Of a stretch of 64,000 nucleotides of DNA, positions 9,610 to 18,654 are shown piece by piece (position 1 is the first letter of the stretch; each line of letters starts with the position of its first letter). A program made the translations under genes and the position numbers. Location: contig NZ_JNIM01000001.1 of assembly GCF_000702505.1 (NCBI RefSeq), forward strand, positions 3,906,001-3,970,000, written 5' to 3'. Below the pieces are notes generated by a model. The model made no database searches and was not told where the DNA came from. It was given only the letters and a program-made list of their open reading frames with translations. Source of the stretch: Thermogemmatispora carboxidivorans. Lineage in GTDB: Bacteria > Chloroflexota > Ktedonobacteria > Ktedonobacterales > Ktedonobacteraceae.

Positions 9610-9662
9610 AGGGATGGGCAGGTAGAGGAAGAGAAGAGGCGAGGAGAGGAGCGAGCATCAGC

Positions 9663-10466
9663 ATGCTGGATACGGTGATGGCCCTGTGGAACCGCGGCTG
9701 TGCTTTGCGCTTCTTGCTGCTCACGCTGTTAACGCTAGCAGTCCTGCTGAGCTTTGGCCTGCCGATCTGGCTGGGTAATCAGCAAAGTCGGCCTCTGTCC
9801 TCCCAATCTTCATCAGAGGGAGCACTGGCAGCTCAGACGCAGGGGCATATTGGCGAAAGCACCATGACGGTGCCCCTCCCACCCAGCATGACGCCGCCAG
9901 TCCAGGTCGGCTCTTCTCAGCCCGAAAGCAACCTGAATTTTCCGCCTTTTCCCCCCTGCAGCAGTCCCTTGACCATGCCACAGCCGGGACCAACGGCCCT
10001 GCCTGTGGTCACACCGACAGCACGCCCCCAACCACATCCTACGCCTCGGCCATCTCCGTCGCCCCTGCCCCAACCACAGCCTTCTCCAATACCCTCGCCC
10101 TCTCCTGCGCCTACACCAGCACCAACACCAACCCCCTCGCCCTCTCCTACGCCTACACCAACACCAGCACCAACACCCTCGCCAACACCTTCGCCCTCCC
10201 CCTCACCGACCCCAATACCTACCTCTACGCCCGCGCCTTCGCCCTCCCCCTCACCTCCGGCTCCCACCGCTACACCTTCAGCCTCACCAACTCCATCATC
10301 AGAGCCTGATCCGATAGAAGCTCCCTTCCTGCCCACTGCTCCCTCAACCCGCTCCACACTCGCCACGAGCCAAAGGCGCGCGCCTCTCGCGCGCGAGCGA
10401 GGCGCAGGCCAGCAAGCGAGCAGGAGAGAGGAAGCAGGGCAGGCTAGCAGAGACGCCGCGCAATGA
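9663..10466 (+). CDS. Membrane-anchored proline-rich (P-T/P-S repeat) protein
   Basis: 267 residues. GAGGAGAGGAGCG precedes the ATG. An N-terminal hydrophobic helix (about 15-37, FLLLTLLTLAVLLSFGLPIWLG) anchors or exports it. Residues about 115-215 are an irregular Pro-Thr/Pro-Ser dipeptide run, typical of extended stalks that span the cell envelope and may carry O-glycans. The C-terminus is charged and Gln/Arg-rich with no domain. Its position after the TgpA-like and PH-like genes suggests an envelope role; no enzymatic function can be assigned. Confidence 0.7.
   Translation: MLDTVMALWNRGCALRFLLLTLLTLAVLLSFGLPIWLGNQQSRPLSSQSSSEGALAAQTQGHIGESTMTVPLPPSMTPPVQVGSSQPESNLNFPPFPPCSSPLTMPQPGPTALPVVTPTARPQPHPTPRPSPSPLPQPQPSPIPSPSPAPTPAPTPTPSPSPTPTPTPAPTPSPTPSPSPSPTPIPTSTPAPSPSPSPPAPTATPSASPTPSSEPDPIEAPFLPTAPSTRSTLATSQRRAPLARERGAGQQASRREEAGQASRDAAQ
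10030..10300 (+). repeat. C-rich minisatellite coding for Pro-Thr/Pro-Ser repeats
   Basis: Imperfect tandem CCA/ACA/CCT/TCG hexamers and 12-mers (for example CCTACACCAACACC variants) inside the proline-rich gene. The tract is prone to slippage, so length differences between strains are expected. Confidence 0.75.
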
Positions 10467-10500
10467 CCATAGCAGAGTTCAGATGACTTCCAAAGAAAAC

Positions 10501-10531
10501 GCGGGATGAATGGTGCTGCCACTCATCCCGC
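10501..10531. terminator. Bidirectional terminator hairpin
   Basis: GCGGGATGA and TCATCCCGC form a perfect 9-bp stem around a 13-base loop. On the plus strand a T-rich stretch (GGGCTTTCTCTTTT) follows; on the minus strand GTTTTCTTT follows. It separates the proline-rich gene from the minus-strand tRNA-Ser. Confidence 0.65.
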
Positions 10532-10588
10532 AACGGTGGGCTTTCTCTTTTACTCCCAGCGAGGATTTTTCTGCTCACTGGGTTACAC

Positions 10589-10677
10589 TGGCGGAGGAGG
10601 TGGGATTCGAACCCACGGGGGCTGTTAACCCCACACGATTTCCAGTCGTGCTCACTAGGCCACTATGAGACTCCTCC
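10589..10677 (-). tRNA. tRNA-Ser(GGA), CCA encoded
   Basis: Acceptor GGAGGAG pairs with CTCCTCC, followed by discriminator G and an encoded CCA. The anticodon stem CACGA/TCGTG frames the loop CTGGAAA, anticodon GGA. The long variable arm and the GGTTCGAATCC T-arm are typical of class II serine tRNA. Confidence 0.97.
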
Positions 10678-10804
10678 GTGTAGCATCAACAACCATGTCA
10701 CCCACCTGCTGACGTAGCTCCCCTTGCCCCTGGCGGCGTCAACAGGGAGACTAACATGGGAATGACCCGCTTCGCCGAAGTGAGCGCCAGCGAGTCACTG
10801 CTTT

Positions 10805-10895
10805 TGGCGGAGAGAGTGGGATTCGAACCCACGAGGGTCTTTCGGACCCTACCGCTTTTCGAGAGCGGCTCAATCAACCACTCTGACATCTCTCC
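10805..10895 (-). tRNA. tRNA-Ser(CGA), CCA encoded
   Basis: Acceptor GGAGAGA pairs with TCTCTCC, then G and an encoded CCA. Anticodon stem CCGCT/AGCGG surrounds CTCGAAA, anticodon CGA. The long variable arm (GGGTCCGAAAGACCC) marks tRNA-Ser. Same orientation as the GGA copy about 130 bases downstream. Confidence 0.97.
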
Positions 10896-11164
10896 GGCGC
10901 ATAGTATATCACATTCCCCGGGGAGCTGACAAGGGGGAGGAAAACAACTTGAGCAAATCTTGCCAGCAGTGGGGGCATTGGCGCCATTCTCCGTCAGCAG
11001 CCTCCTCAGTCAGGTTGCCAGCGAAAACCTGGGGGAAGCTTCCAGCAGGAGAATCTTCCGCCGGAGAACCTCCCCTTATCCTGTCCAGTCTTGCCCCAGT
11101 AGAGGCTAGGGAGGGAAGGAGGGAGAGATCAAGCAGCGACCGTTGAGTGCCGTCCTCCTGTGGG

Positions 11165-11479
11165 TCAAGAGGCTTCCTCTGGCGATTCAGAAAATTCGCC
11201 GATCGCCCCATGCTCATAAAGCCAGCGAGCGAACTGCAGATGCGGGTCGCCGCTGAGATAGGGAGGGATTTCCCCGCTGCTCTGTACGCGGCGACGCAGC
11301 AGCAGCAAGCGCTGAATCTCCTCGGGGAGGAAACCGGCTTCGCGTAAGTGATCGAGAGCCTCCGTCTCCGCCTCTCCGGCCTCCAGAGGCAGGGGCCACT
11401 GCTCCAGCGGAGAGCGCTCCTCGTCGCAGGCAGGCTCTTGCTCATGCTGATACTCAAACTGATATTCTCGTCTATCCAT
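11165..11479 (-). CDS. Small acidic hypothetical protein
   Basis: 104 residues, acidic and Glu-rich, with no membrane segment. GAGAGGAGACAGCGC stands directly before the ATG. The middle, roughly residues 40-68, looks helical (ALDHLREAGFLPEEIQRLLLLRRRV), suggesting a small helical protein. A longer overlapping frame (to 10909) on the same strand is poorer in composition and ribosome site. No family recognised. Confidence 0.6.
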   Translation of the reverse strand: MDRREYQFEYQHEQEPACDEERSPLEQWPLPLEAGEAETEALDHLREAGFLPEEIQRLLLLRRRVQSSGEIPPYLSGDPHLQFARWLYEHGAIGEFSESPEEAS

Positions 11480-11499
11480 AGTGCGCTGTCTCCTCTCAA

Positions 11500-12215
11500 G
11501 ATGAGAAAAGCTGCTATCAGCTCAGCTTGTCTGGCTCGGTTTGGTTCTGGTCCACCCCACCCCCTGGTCTGATCTCCGGCAACGCGCGTCAGCCCAGCCC
11601 AAAACCAGTCGCGTCCGGCTGCTCATTTAGAGCCGGGCGCTTCTTCGCTCTTGCTCGGTTCCAGATCACCCTTATCCTTTCCCTTGCTCTATAGAACATC
11701 CATATCGGCAAAAAGTTGACAGCGATTAGTCTCCCGGCCCCCCCTTTTTGCCGGCGAGAGAATTTCAGGACCTTTGGCGTAGCAAGGAAGCGACCTCTGT
11801 CAGTAGCTCAACAGCAAGGACTCTCGTACACTCTAGCTAGACGAGGGAGCAGGGAAACTCAGCAGGCCCAGCCGGCAACGTCAGCCAGTCAGGGGCCGCA
11901 AGAGGAGCAGCGCCACGAAGCGCCCCAGGCATCTGCCAGCCCAGATACTCGCATCCTCCCAGCCGACAAGCCGACAGCCAGTCAGTCTGCCAGTCAAGTC
12001 AATCAAGCCAGCCATCAACAGCCGAAGATCCAGGCCCCCCCTGTCAGGGAGAGTCAGCAACAGTCAGGAAGGCAGCGCAAGCAAGAGAGCGGAAGGCTGG
12101 ATAGAGAGGAGGGCAGGCAGCCTAGCCGCTCACAGAGCCACGAGGGCCACAAGCAGGAGGAGAGGAGAGCAAGTCAGCAGGGCAAGACCTCAGTCAGGCA
12201 AGGAGATGTCTATCG
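11500..12215. other. Long region upstream of the sigma factor gene
   Basis: An open frame at 11716-12219 would encode 167 Gln/Ser/Arg-rich residues overlapping the sigma start; its composition is that of translated low-complexity DNA and I do not call it. Otherwise this is probably a long regulatory leader for the sigma gene. Confidence 0.35.
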
Positions 12216-13085
12216 ATGACCAGTTCCGCGCACCTGGAAGAGATCTGGGCCGAGTTCATACGCACCCACAGTCAGGCACAGCGCCGCCTGTTGATCGAAG
12301 CCTACGTACCGCTGGTGAAAGTCACCGTCGATCGGTTGGGCATTCCGGCGCGCAGCCTGTTAGAAGCCGACGATCTGATCGGCTATGGCATGCTTGGTCT
12401 CATCAACGCCATCGATCGCTACGATCCTACGCGCGGGATCAGCTTCGAAGCCTTTGCCAGTGCCCGCATCCGGGGAGCGGTTATCGACCAGCTGCGCGCC
12501 CTCAATTGGTTTTCGCGCTCGGCCATGCAGCGCATCAAACAGGTCGAGCAGACGATGGCCGAGCTAGAGCGTCGGCTGGGAAGGCCGGCCCGCGACGAGG
12601 AGATGGCCGCAGCCCTCGGCGTCTCCCTGCGACGCTACCGCCGCATGCTTCAAGAAGTGGGCACAGTCATTCTCTCGCTGGATAGCCCCCTCCATACGCC
12701 CGAGAGCGATGGCGACCATTACTCACTCGGCGAAGCCCTGGAGGACCAGGCCACCCCCGAACCAGCCAGCACCGTCGAGCGCCGCGAGCTGCTACAAGCC
12801 CTCAGCCAGGCTATCGAGCACCTCCCTCGCCGTGAGCGCCTCTTGCTCGCTCTCTACTACGTCGAGGGCCTCAGCATGAGCGAAATCGGCAGGACACTCG
12901 GCATCTCGCAGTCGCGCGTGAGCCAGCTCCACGCCCAGACCCTGCTCCATCTACGCATCAGCCTTGGACTCCATGAACAACAGCACAGACGTGGAAGGCG
13001 CACAAGTACTCGTTCTACATCAGCACACGAACACGCCCGGCAAATCGATTCGCTCGCCCATCAGCAAGTCCCCACTGTACCATAG
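12216..13085 (+). CDS. FliA/WhiG-family alternative sigma factor
   Basis: 289 residues with sigma-70 regions 2, 3 and 4. Region 2 includes LLEADDLIGYGMLGLINAIDRYDP and FASARIRGAVIDQLR; region 3 follows with GRPARDEEMAAALGV; region 4 has the HTH MSEIGRTLGISQSRVSQLHAQ. No region 1.1 and this order place it with sigma-28/FliA and Streptomyces WhiG. AAGGAGA lies nine bases before ATG. The C-terminal 35 residues are a basic, low-complexity extension not usual in FliA. With csrA next in line but no flagellar gene in sight, a role in development or stress is as likely as motility; that is inference. Confidence 0.92.
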   Translation: MTSSAHLEEIWAEFIRTHSQAQRRLLIEAYVPLVKVTVDRLGIPARSLLEADDLIGYGMLGLINAIDRYDPTRGISFEAFASARIRGAVIDQLRALNWFSRSAMQRIKQVEQTMAELERRLGRPARDEEMAAALGVSLRRYRRMLQEVGTVILSLDSPLHTPESDGDHYSLGEALEDQATPEPASTVERRELLQALSQAIEHLPRRERLLLALYYVEGLSMSEIGRTLGISQSRVSQLHAQTLLHLRISLGLHEQQHRRGRRTSTRSTSAHEHARQIDSLAHQQVPTVP

Positions 13086-13750
13086 CCTGGATCGTATAGT
13101 ATCATAAACAGAGTATTACTACGATCCCTGGTTTCCCTGTTGATCTTGAGCGACCTGTTGACTACGAGAGGGGAGCAGGCTTCCCTGGCAGGAAGGAAAG
13201 CCAACCCCGGTGTCACACCTTTCAGGGGAGGGTACCCAGGTGCAGATCAGGGCTCCACATCACTCTCAACAACGACGGCAGCTTTGGCCACAGCAGCAGG
13301 GCCGCTCAGCGCTGAGACGGTGGCAAAGGCGCTGCGGCCCGTCAACAGGGATAGGCCCCAACTGCTCGCAACGCCCGGGGAAACAGTGGTTGCTGAAGCA
13401 CGGTGTACAATCTACAGAGAGGGTAGTTTTATCGCCAGCGCGAGTGCGCACGCCGGTCTGTGAGATCGAACCGCGCTTACTTGTGCGGAAAATCCTGGCG
13501 CTGAATCGTCTTTTGACAAAGAGCGTACATTGAGTCTGCACAAGCGACTCACAGACCAGCGCTTCGTTGTGCTCCGTGCCAGTGACAGGAAACGAGCCTA
13601 CCCGTTTCCGTCACCAGCAACGTCCAGTGTGAGCAGGAAGCCCACTCGCTGCTCGGCATCTCGTCTGTGTTCGGCTTGAAGAGACGCCTGTAAGGTGTCA
13701 TCTGCAGCGCAGGGACGTCTCGGAAATGCTTCTGGGGAAGGGAGCCTTAC
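13086..13750. other. Long leader between sigma factor and csrA
   Basis: About 665 bases with no convincing gene. Several GGA-containing loops occur (CAGGGGAGGG, ACAGGAAACG, CAGGGACG, GGGGAAGGGAG), the type of site CsrA binds. A stem at 13680-13720 is described separately. Confidence 0.4.
13680..13720 (+). promoter_or_regulatory. Stem-loop in csrA leader
   Basis: GAGACGCCTG pairs with CAGG...CGTCTC, leaving a bulged GA beside GGG; the stem ends about 30 bases before the csrA ATG. CsrA typically represses its own mRNA by binding GGA in hairpins near the ribosome site, and the real site here is GGGGAAGGGAG. Autoregulation is therefore plausible but unproven. Confidence 0.4.
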
Positions 13751-13975
13751 ATGCTTGTTTTGAGACGCAAAGTTGGTGAAAGCATCATTCTCGGTGGGGT
13801 CATTAGCATCTCGGTCCTCGCGGTCGAGGGGGAGCGCGTGAAAATCGGGATCAGCGCTCCGCCAGAAGTGACCATTGTGCGCGAGGAGCTGTTACGCTCG
13901 GGGCAGGATCAGCACCAGCAACCAGCAGCGAATGCTTCGACCGTGACGAACGCTCCAAGCGTACAGCGCTCGTAG
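13751..13975 (+). CDS. csrA: Carbon storage regulator / translational repressor CsrA
   Basis: 74 residues. The first 50 match CsrA closely: MLVLRRKVGESIILGG with the RNA-contact Arg near residue 6, VEGERVKIGISAPPEVTIVREEL, and the conserved VxREE ending of the last strand. CsrA dimers bind GGA-containing mRNA leaders and block translation or change stability. The last 20 residues are a Gln/Ala/Ser tail. GGGGAAGGGAG sits before the ATG. In flagellated bacteria csrA usually sits with fliW; no FliW is seen here. Confidence 0.96.
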   Translation: MLVLRRKVGESIILGGVISISVLAVEGERVKIGISAPPEVTIVREELLRSGQDQHQQPAANASTVTNAPSVQRS

Positions 13976-14185
13976 CGGTTCATCTATCCATCTAGTGCAT
14001 CTCTCGTTGAAAGCAAGGCCAGGTCTTCGCCAGGCAGTGCCAGCGCCTGCCCGGGGACCTGCCTTGCTCCTCGGAATCGGCAGCGAGTGTGGTGCTGGCG
14101 TCAGTCAGACTCGACAGCCCACCGTCAGCACCACCGCTTTGCTCCTCCGCTCTTGTCTGTCAGCCATTTCCTCCTGCTGACGCTG

Positions 14186-15340
14186 CTACTCGCTGGGAGC
14201 CTCGACCTTGTAGCCGTTGCTCGGCTCCACGGCCTCCGTCCGAGCAGAGGCGGCTTCCGGCCCCTCGCCACGGATAAAGGCCTCGGTCATGGCACGCGCG
14301 ACGTCATCAGGATACTGCACCGGAGGCGACTTCATGAGGTAAGCGCTCGGTCCGAGCAGGGTGCCGCTCAGGCCTCGGTCCAGGGCCAGCCTGGCCAGGC
14401 GCACGGCGTCGATGACGACGCCGGCAGAGTTGGGCGAGTCCCAGACCTCTAGCTTCAGCTCCAGGTTGAGCGGCACATCTCCAAAGGTGCGCCCCTCCAG
14501 GCGGATGTAGGCCCACTTGCGATCTTGCAGCCAGGCCACGTAGTCCGACGGCCCAATGTGGACGTTCTCCGGCGACAGCTCATAGTCAAGCTGGCTGGTG
14601 ACCGCGTTGGTCTTGCTGATCTTTTTGGATTCCAGCCGCTCGCGCTCTAGCATGTTGTAGAAGTCGGTGTTGCCACCAACGTTGAGCTGCATGGTGCGCT
14701 CTAGTCGTACGCCGCGATCGCGGAAGAGCTTGGCCAGCACACGGTGGACAATCGTGGCACCAACCTGGCTCTTGATGTCGTCACCGATCATCGGCAGCCC
14801 AGCCTCTTTAAAGCGCTCTTGCCAGTACTGCTCTCGCGCGATGAAGACCGGAATGCAGTTGACGAAGGCGACACCAGCTTGTAAAACCTGCTCGACATAC
14901 CACTTGGTGGCCGTTTCAGAGCCAACTGGCAGGTAGTTGACAAGAACGTCGGTCCCGGTGTCTTTGAGGATGCGCACAACGTCGTCGGTCTTGCCCGGCG
15001 CTTTGGTGACAACTTGCGAGAGGTATTTGCCTAGCCCGTCATGGGTCATACCGCGATAGACTTTGACCCCCAGCGGCGGAACGTCGGCAAAACGATAGGT
15101 GTTGTTGGGGGCCGCGTAGATGGCCTCTGCCAGATCCTTGCCAACTTTGTTCTGGTCTATATCGAAAGCTGCCGAGAATTCGATGTCGCTGATATGATAG
15201 CCCCCCAGAGTGACATGCATGAGCCCCGGAACAAAGTCCTCTGGCTTGGCGTTGCGATAGTAGTAGACCCCTTGCACAAGCGAGCTGGCACAGTTGCCAA
15301 CGCCCACAATGGCTACACGTACTTTCTTCGATCCTGGCAT
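14186..15340 (-). CDS. ino1: myo-Inositol-1-phosphate synthase
   Basis: 384 residues, the shorter prokaryotic/actinobacterial form. It converts glucose 6-phosphate to inositol 1-phosphate with bound NAD. The N-terminal [16 protein letters not shown] dinucleotide loop, the [21 protein letters not shown] segment, [12 protein letters not shown] and the [10 protein letters not shown] lysines are all present. GTAGGAGGAAGGG precedes the ATG. Products feed phosphatidylinositol or compatible solutes such as di-inositol phosphate; which applies here is not visible. Confidence 0.97.
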   Translation of the reverse strand: MPGSKKVRVAIVGVGNCASSLVQGVYYYRNAKPEDFVPGLMHVTLGGYHISDIEFSAAFDIDQNKVGKDLAEAIYAAPNNTYRFADVPPLGVKVYRGMTHDGLGKYLSQVVTKAPGKTDDVVRILKDTGTDVLVNYLPVGSETATKWYVEQVLQAGVAFVNCIPVFIAREQYWQERFKEAGLPMIGDDIKSQVGATIVHRVLAKLFRDRGVRLERTMQLNVGGNTDFYNMLERERLESKKISKTNAVTSQLDYELSPENVHIGPSDYVAWLQDRKWAYIRLEGRTFGDVPLNLELKLEVWDSPNSAGVVIDAVRLARLALDRGLSGTLLGPSAYLMKSPPVQYPDDVARAMTEAFIRGEGPEAASARTEAVEPSNGYKVEAPSE

Positions 15341-16098
15341 GATCGTTCCCTTCCTCCTACGAAATTAGCTAGCTGATTACTATAGTGGCATTCGCCGCGT
15401 GACTACTGCGCTGCGCAAAACACGCAAAGATATCCACTTCCACCCTTCAAACGACCCAGGCTACGCCGGAGTTAATCCAATCCGTCTGCTCGCTGAATGC
15501 AACTCTGACCCTGGCAGTCGACGACGCTGTTGCCGCCAGAAAAAAAGATGATGCGGAGAAGAGTGCGAGGATTCCTTTCTCTGGAGGTAGGACTGCTTCC
15601 GATTCCCTCTCTGCCAGATGCATGCACCTCCTCACAAATTAGCAGGCTGTCAATATTATACTATTATCTCTGGGCAGGAGAGCAAGCAGCTAGCTCTGCC
15701 TTGCGGATCGCTCTCACTGTTGCTGGTCAGCCGCCGCATCGGCTTCCGGCCCTCGCTCGCACTCTCCTCCGCCCCTCTTTCCCCTCTCCACTCGCTCCTC
15801 TTGGCCTCGCCTCATCCAGCACAGCGCCGCCCGCGGCAGAGGCCCCCTGATCACGCACCGCACGGCGTGCCGATCGGAGGGAGCCTTCTCTGAGGTTTCT
15901 GAGGTAAACGGGTTTTCCCATGTTTTTAAACAGTGCAGGCAGGCTGTCTATTCCCGCAGATTCGAGGCACCAAATTCCTGGCTGCCAGACGTTTTATCGG
16001 CGTAAATCTCCTTGTTAGAACTTGCTAACACTTAACAGCAGCAAAAAAGACGCCAGATCGCTTGTTCAATGACCTGAACCCTGGAGAGGTGCAGAAAG
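15341..16098. other. Divergent intergenic region ino1 / ADP-ribosylglycohydrolase
   Basis: About 760 bases. No credible gene on either strand. It must hold promoters for both flanking genes; only the inverted repeat at 16013-16030 stands out. Confidence 0.4.
16013..16030. promoter_or_regulatory. Inverted repeat, candidate operator
   Basis: TGTTAG and CTAACA separated by AACTTG, about 70 bases before the ADP-ribosylglycohydrolase start. Size and spacing suit a dimeric repressor; the WYL regulator two genes along is one candidate binder. Confidence 0.35.
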
Positions 16099-17040
16099 AT
16101 GGAGAGAAGGACGCGCTATCGTGGCTGCCTCCTGGGCCTGGCCTGCGGCGACGCCGTGGGTACAACGCTGGAGTTTCGATCTCCGGGCTCGTTTGCGCCT
16201 TTGACGGATATGGTCGGTGGAGGACCTTTCAGGCTGCAGGCCGGCCAGTGGACCGATGATACGTCGATGGCACTCTGCCTGGCGACCAGTCTAGTGGAAT
16301 GCCAGGGTTTTGATGTACGCGATCAGATGGAGCGCTATGTGCGCTGGCGCGATGAGGGCTATCTGTCGAGTACGGGCTACTGCTTTGATATCGGGGGCAC
16401 GGTGGCCAGCGCTTTGCGTCGCTTTGACGAGACGAGGGACCCGCTGGCCGGTTCCACTGATCCGCATTATGCGGGCAATGGCTCCCTGATGCGTCTGGCT
16501 CCTGTGCCGCTCTGTTATGCGCGTCATCCGCGGGTCGCGTTGGAGAAGGCCGCCCTCAGCTCGCGTACGACGCACGCAACGGCGACAGCGGTGGATGCCT
16601 GCCGCTATATGGCCGGGTTGATCGTGGGAGCGCTGGACGGCGCCAGTAAGGAGGAGTTGCTGACGCCTTTCTATACGCCGGTGCCCGGTTCCTGGGAGGA
16701 GCAGCCGCTGACGCCAGAGATCGCCGAGGTGGCGGCTGGCTCGTTTAAAGTGCGTCAGCCGCCGGAGATCCGCGGCCTTGGCTATGTGGTGAAGACGCTG
16801 GAGGCGGCTCTGTGGGCTTTTTACCACAGCACCTCGTTCCGCGAGGGCTGCCTGTTGGTGGTGAACCTGGGCGACGATGCCGATTCGAGCGGGGCGGTCT
16901 ATGGTCAGCTGGCGGGCGCCTTCTACGGTGAGGAGGCCATCCCTGCTGAGTGGCACGCGAAGCTGGCGAAGCGCGAGCTGATCGAGTCGCTGGCCGACGC
17001 TCTCTATGAGCTGGCCGAGCGTATCCTGCCGGAATCCTGA
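16099..17040 (+). CDS. ADP-ribosylglycohydrolase family protein (DraG/ARH-like)
   Basis: 313 residues. The di-magnesium site motifs are visible: [10 protein letters not shown] and [11 protein letters not shown] in the N-terminal half, [10 protein letters not shown] in the middle, and [17 protein letters not shown] near residues 255-271. The family removes ADP-ribose from protein arginine, serine or nucleic acids, or acts on O-acetyl-ADP-ribose. CTGGAGAGGTGCAGAAAG precedes the ATG. It is followed by a WYL regulator in the same direction. No ADP-ribosyltransferase is seen next to it, so the target is unknown. Confidence 0.93.
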   Translation: MERRTRYRGCLLGLACGDAVGTTLEFRSPGSFAPLTDMVGGGPFRLQAGQWTDDTSMALCLATSLVECQGFDVRDQMERYVRWRDEGYLSSTGYCFDIGGTVASALRRFDETRDPLAGSTDPHYAGNGSLMRLAPVPLCYARHPRVALEKAALSSRTTHATATAVDACRYMAGLIVGALDGASKEELLTPFYTPVPGSWEEQPLTPEIAEVAAGSFKVRQPPEIRGLGYVVKTLEAALWAFYHSTSFREGCLLVVNLGDDADSSGAVYGQLAGAFYGEEAIPAEWHAKLAKRELIESLADALYELAERILPES

Positions 17041-17131
17041 AGCCTGTAGAGAAAAGGAGTGAGGGAAAGTACGATCACCCAGGACCAGGATGGACAGGAG
17101 GCTCAGCTGACACTCGCCTGAGGGTAGACTG

Positions 17132-18091
17132 ATGCATCGTATGGATCGCTTGACTGCCATCGTGTTGCTCTTGCAGCGCGGCAAATGGACCGCCGCCTCT
17201 CTCGCGCGGCATTTCGAGGTGTCGCGCCGGACGATCCTACGTGACATCGAGGCGCTGTCTGAGATGGGTATGCCGGTGGTGGCCGAGCCGGGGCCAGGCG
17301 GCGGGTACAGTCTGCCAGCGGATTATGCCCTGGCCCCCTTGCCGCTGTCGCTGCACGAGGCCCTGCTGCTGCGTTTGGCACTGAGCAGCCTCTTGCAGTT
17401 GCGCTCAGTTCCCTTCAAGGAGGCACGCGCCTCGTTGTGGGCCAAGCTTATGGCGCTGTTGCCCAAGTCCGATGAGCACGAGCAACGACTGCAAGAGGGG
17501 CTGAGTCCTCTCTCTTCGGCACGCTCCAGCGGCGAGGAGTCTCCCGTGCCGTTCTTCGCCGATGTGCTGCAGGCACTGGCGGCAGGCCGTTGGATTCGCG
17601 TGACCTACCGCTCGGAGCGGCGCCTGTCGGTGCAGACCTTGTTGCCCCAGCGCCTGTCTACCAATGCTGGCCTCAGGTACTGCCATGCCTACTCGCTGGA
17701 ACATGGCAGTGTACGCCTCTACCGTGTTGACCGCCTTCTCAGCCTGGAGGTGCTGACCGAACCGCCCTGCGTGGTAAGACCAGCTCCCAAGGATTGGCGG
17801 GAAGACCCGGCTTTTCCAGAGGCCTGCATTCGTTTAACCGCGCGCGGCGTGCTGCGCCTTGAACATTGCACGCCGCTGGCCGCTCGCCTGCAGCGCGAGG
17901 CCGATGGCAGCGGCTGGCTGCGCCTGCATTGGAATCCAGACGATTACGCCTGGTTAGCACGCCAGCTTTTGAGCTTAGGCCCGGAAGCTCGCATTGTGGC
18001 CCCGGAAGCACTGCGCCACTGCCTGCTGACGATGGCCCATCACATCATCGCAAGGCAGGAGGAAGAGTCGGCTCAAGGTGAAAAATGGTGA
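17132..18091 (+). CDS. WYL-domain transcriptional regulator (YafY-like)
   Basis: 319 residues. N-terminal HTH_11 winged helix (residues about 5-55; WTAASLARHFEVSRRTILRDIEAL) followed by a WYL domain (about 150-225; IRVTYRSERRLSVQTLLPQRL ... VRLYRVDRLLSLEVL) and the WCX C-terminal region. WYL domains sense nucleic-acid or nucleotide ligands in several known cases. It is 92 bases downstream of the ADP-ribosylglycohydrolase gene, probably co-transcribed and perhaps controlling it. Confidence 0.93.
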   Translation: MHRMDRLTAIVLLLQRGKWTAASLARHFEVSRRTILRDIEALSEMGMPVVAEPGPGGGYSLPADYALAPLPLSLHEALLLRLALSSLLQLRSVPFKEARASLWAKLMALLPKSDEHEQRLQEGLSPLSSARSSGEESPVPFFADVLQALAAGRWIRVTYRSERRLSVQTLLPQRLSTNAGLRYCHAYSLEHGSVRLYRVDRLLSLEVLTEPPCVVRPAPKDWREDPAFPEACIRLTARGVLRLEHCTPLAARLQREADGSGWLRLHWNPDDYAWLARQLLSLGPEARIVAPEALRHCLLTMAHHIIARQEEESAQGEKW

Positions 18092-18239
18092 CAGACAGTT
18101 GTCACCAGGCCAGCGCTAGACTACTCGCTGTACTGGCTGACCTGACCTGATACGGCGGGAGAGGAACCTTTCCAGCCAGTCAAAGCAAGGCCAGTACGTA
18201 AGAGAGTTGCTTGCTCAGAGCAGCAGAAAGGAGTCTCTC

Positions 18240-18614
18240 ATGGCCCAAAAGAGTATTGTTCACCTTGAGTTGCCAGCACACGACCGCCGCGCCATTGCAG
18301 CCTTTTATAAGGACATTTTCGGCTGGCACATTGGACTTAATAGTGCACACGACTACCTGTACTTCGAGGCACAAAACGGGATACGCGGAGGCTTTCCCCG
18401 CCCCGATGAGCCGGGCCAGCGCGAGGGTGAGCCTTTGATCTACCTGGCCTGCGAGGATATTGAAACCACGCTGGCAGCAATCGAGGCCCGCGGCGGGCGC
18501 TGCTTGATCCCTAAGACGGAAATTCGCGGCGTCGGTTGGTGGGCCACCTTCCTTGATCCCGCCGGCAATCGCCTCGGCCTCTTTACCTCCGCCCCCTTTG
18601 AACCTGGCGCGTGA
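18240..18614 (+). CDS. VOC/glyoxalase superfamily protein
   Basis: 124 residues from the ATG at 18240, chosen because AAGGAG lies 7 bases upstream; an in-frame TTG at 18207 lacks support. Two beta-alpha-beta-beta-beta repeats are visible: IVHLELPAHDRRAIAAFYKDIFGWHI and LIYLACEDIETTLAAIEARGGR ... ATFLDPAGNRLGLF. His5-like and Glu residues could bind a metal, but the substrate is not predictable: family members include glyoxalases, dioxygenases and antibiotic-binding proteins. Confidence 0.9.
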   Translation: MAQKSIVHLELPAHDRRAIAAFYKDIFGWHIGLNSAHDYLYFEAQNGIRGGFPRPDEPGQREGEPLIYLACEDIETTLAAIEARGGRCLIPKTEIRGVGWWATFLDPAGNRLGLFTSAPFEPGA

Positions 18615-18654
18615 GCCAGGCCAGCCTCTCTTTCCGCCCGAGTCGGGGCCCTTC

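Noticed and set aside
9917..10522. Long Gly/Val/Glu antisense frame
   Set aside because: Reflection of the Pro-Thr/Ser repeat on the other strand; no independent support.
10909..11499. 196-residue minus-strand frame
   Set aside because: Overlaps the better supported 104-residue gene, poor composition, no ribosome site, and would run close to the tRNA.
11716..12219. Gln/Ser/Arg-rich frame before the sigma factor
   Set aside because: Low-complexity translation, no ribosome site, overlaps the sigma start.
13513..13535. TTGACA box as csrA promoter
   Set aside because: The nearest -10-like TACATT is only about eight bases away, so spacing does not fit.
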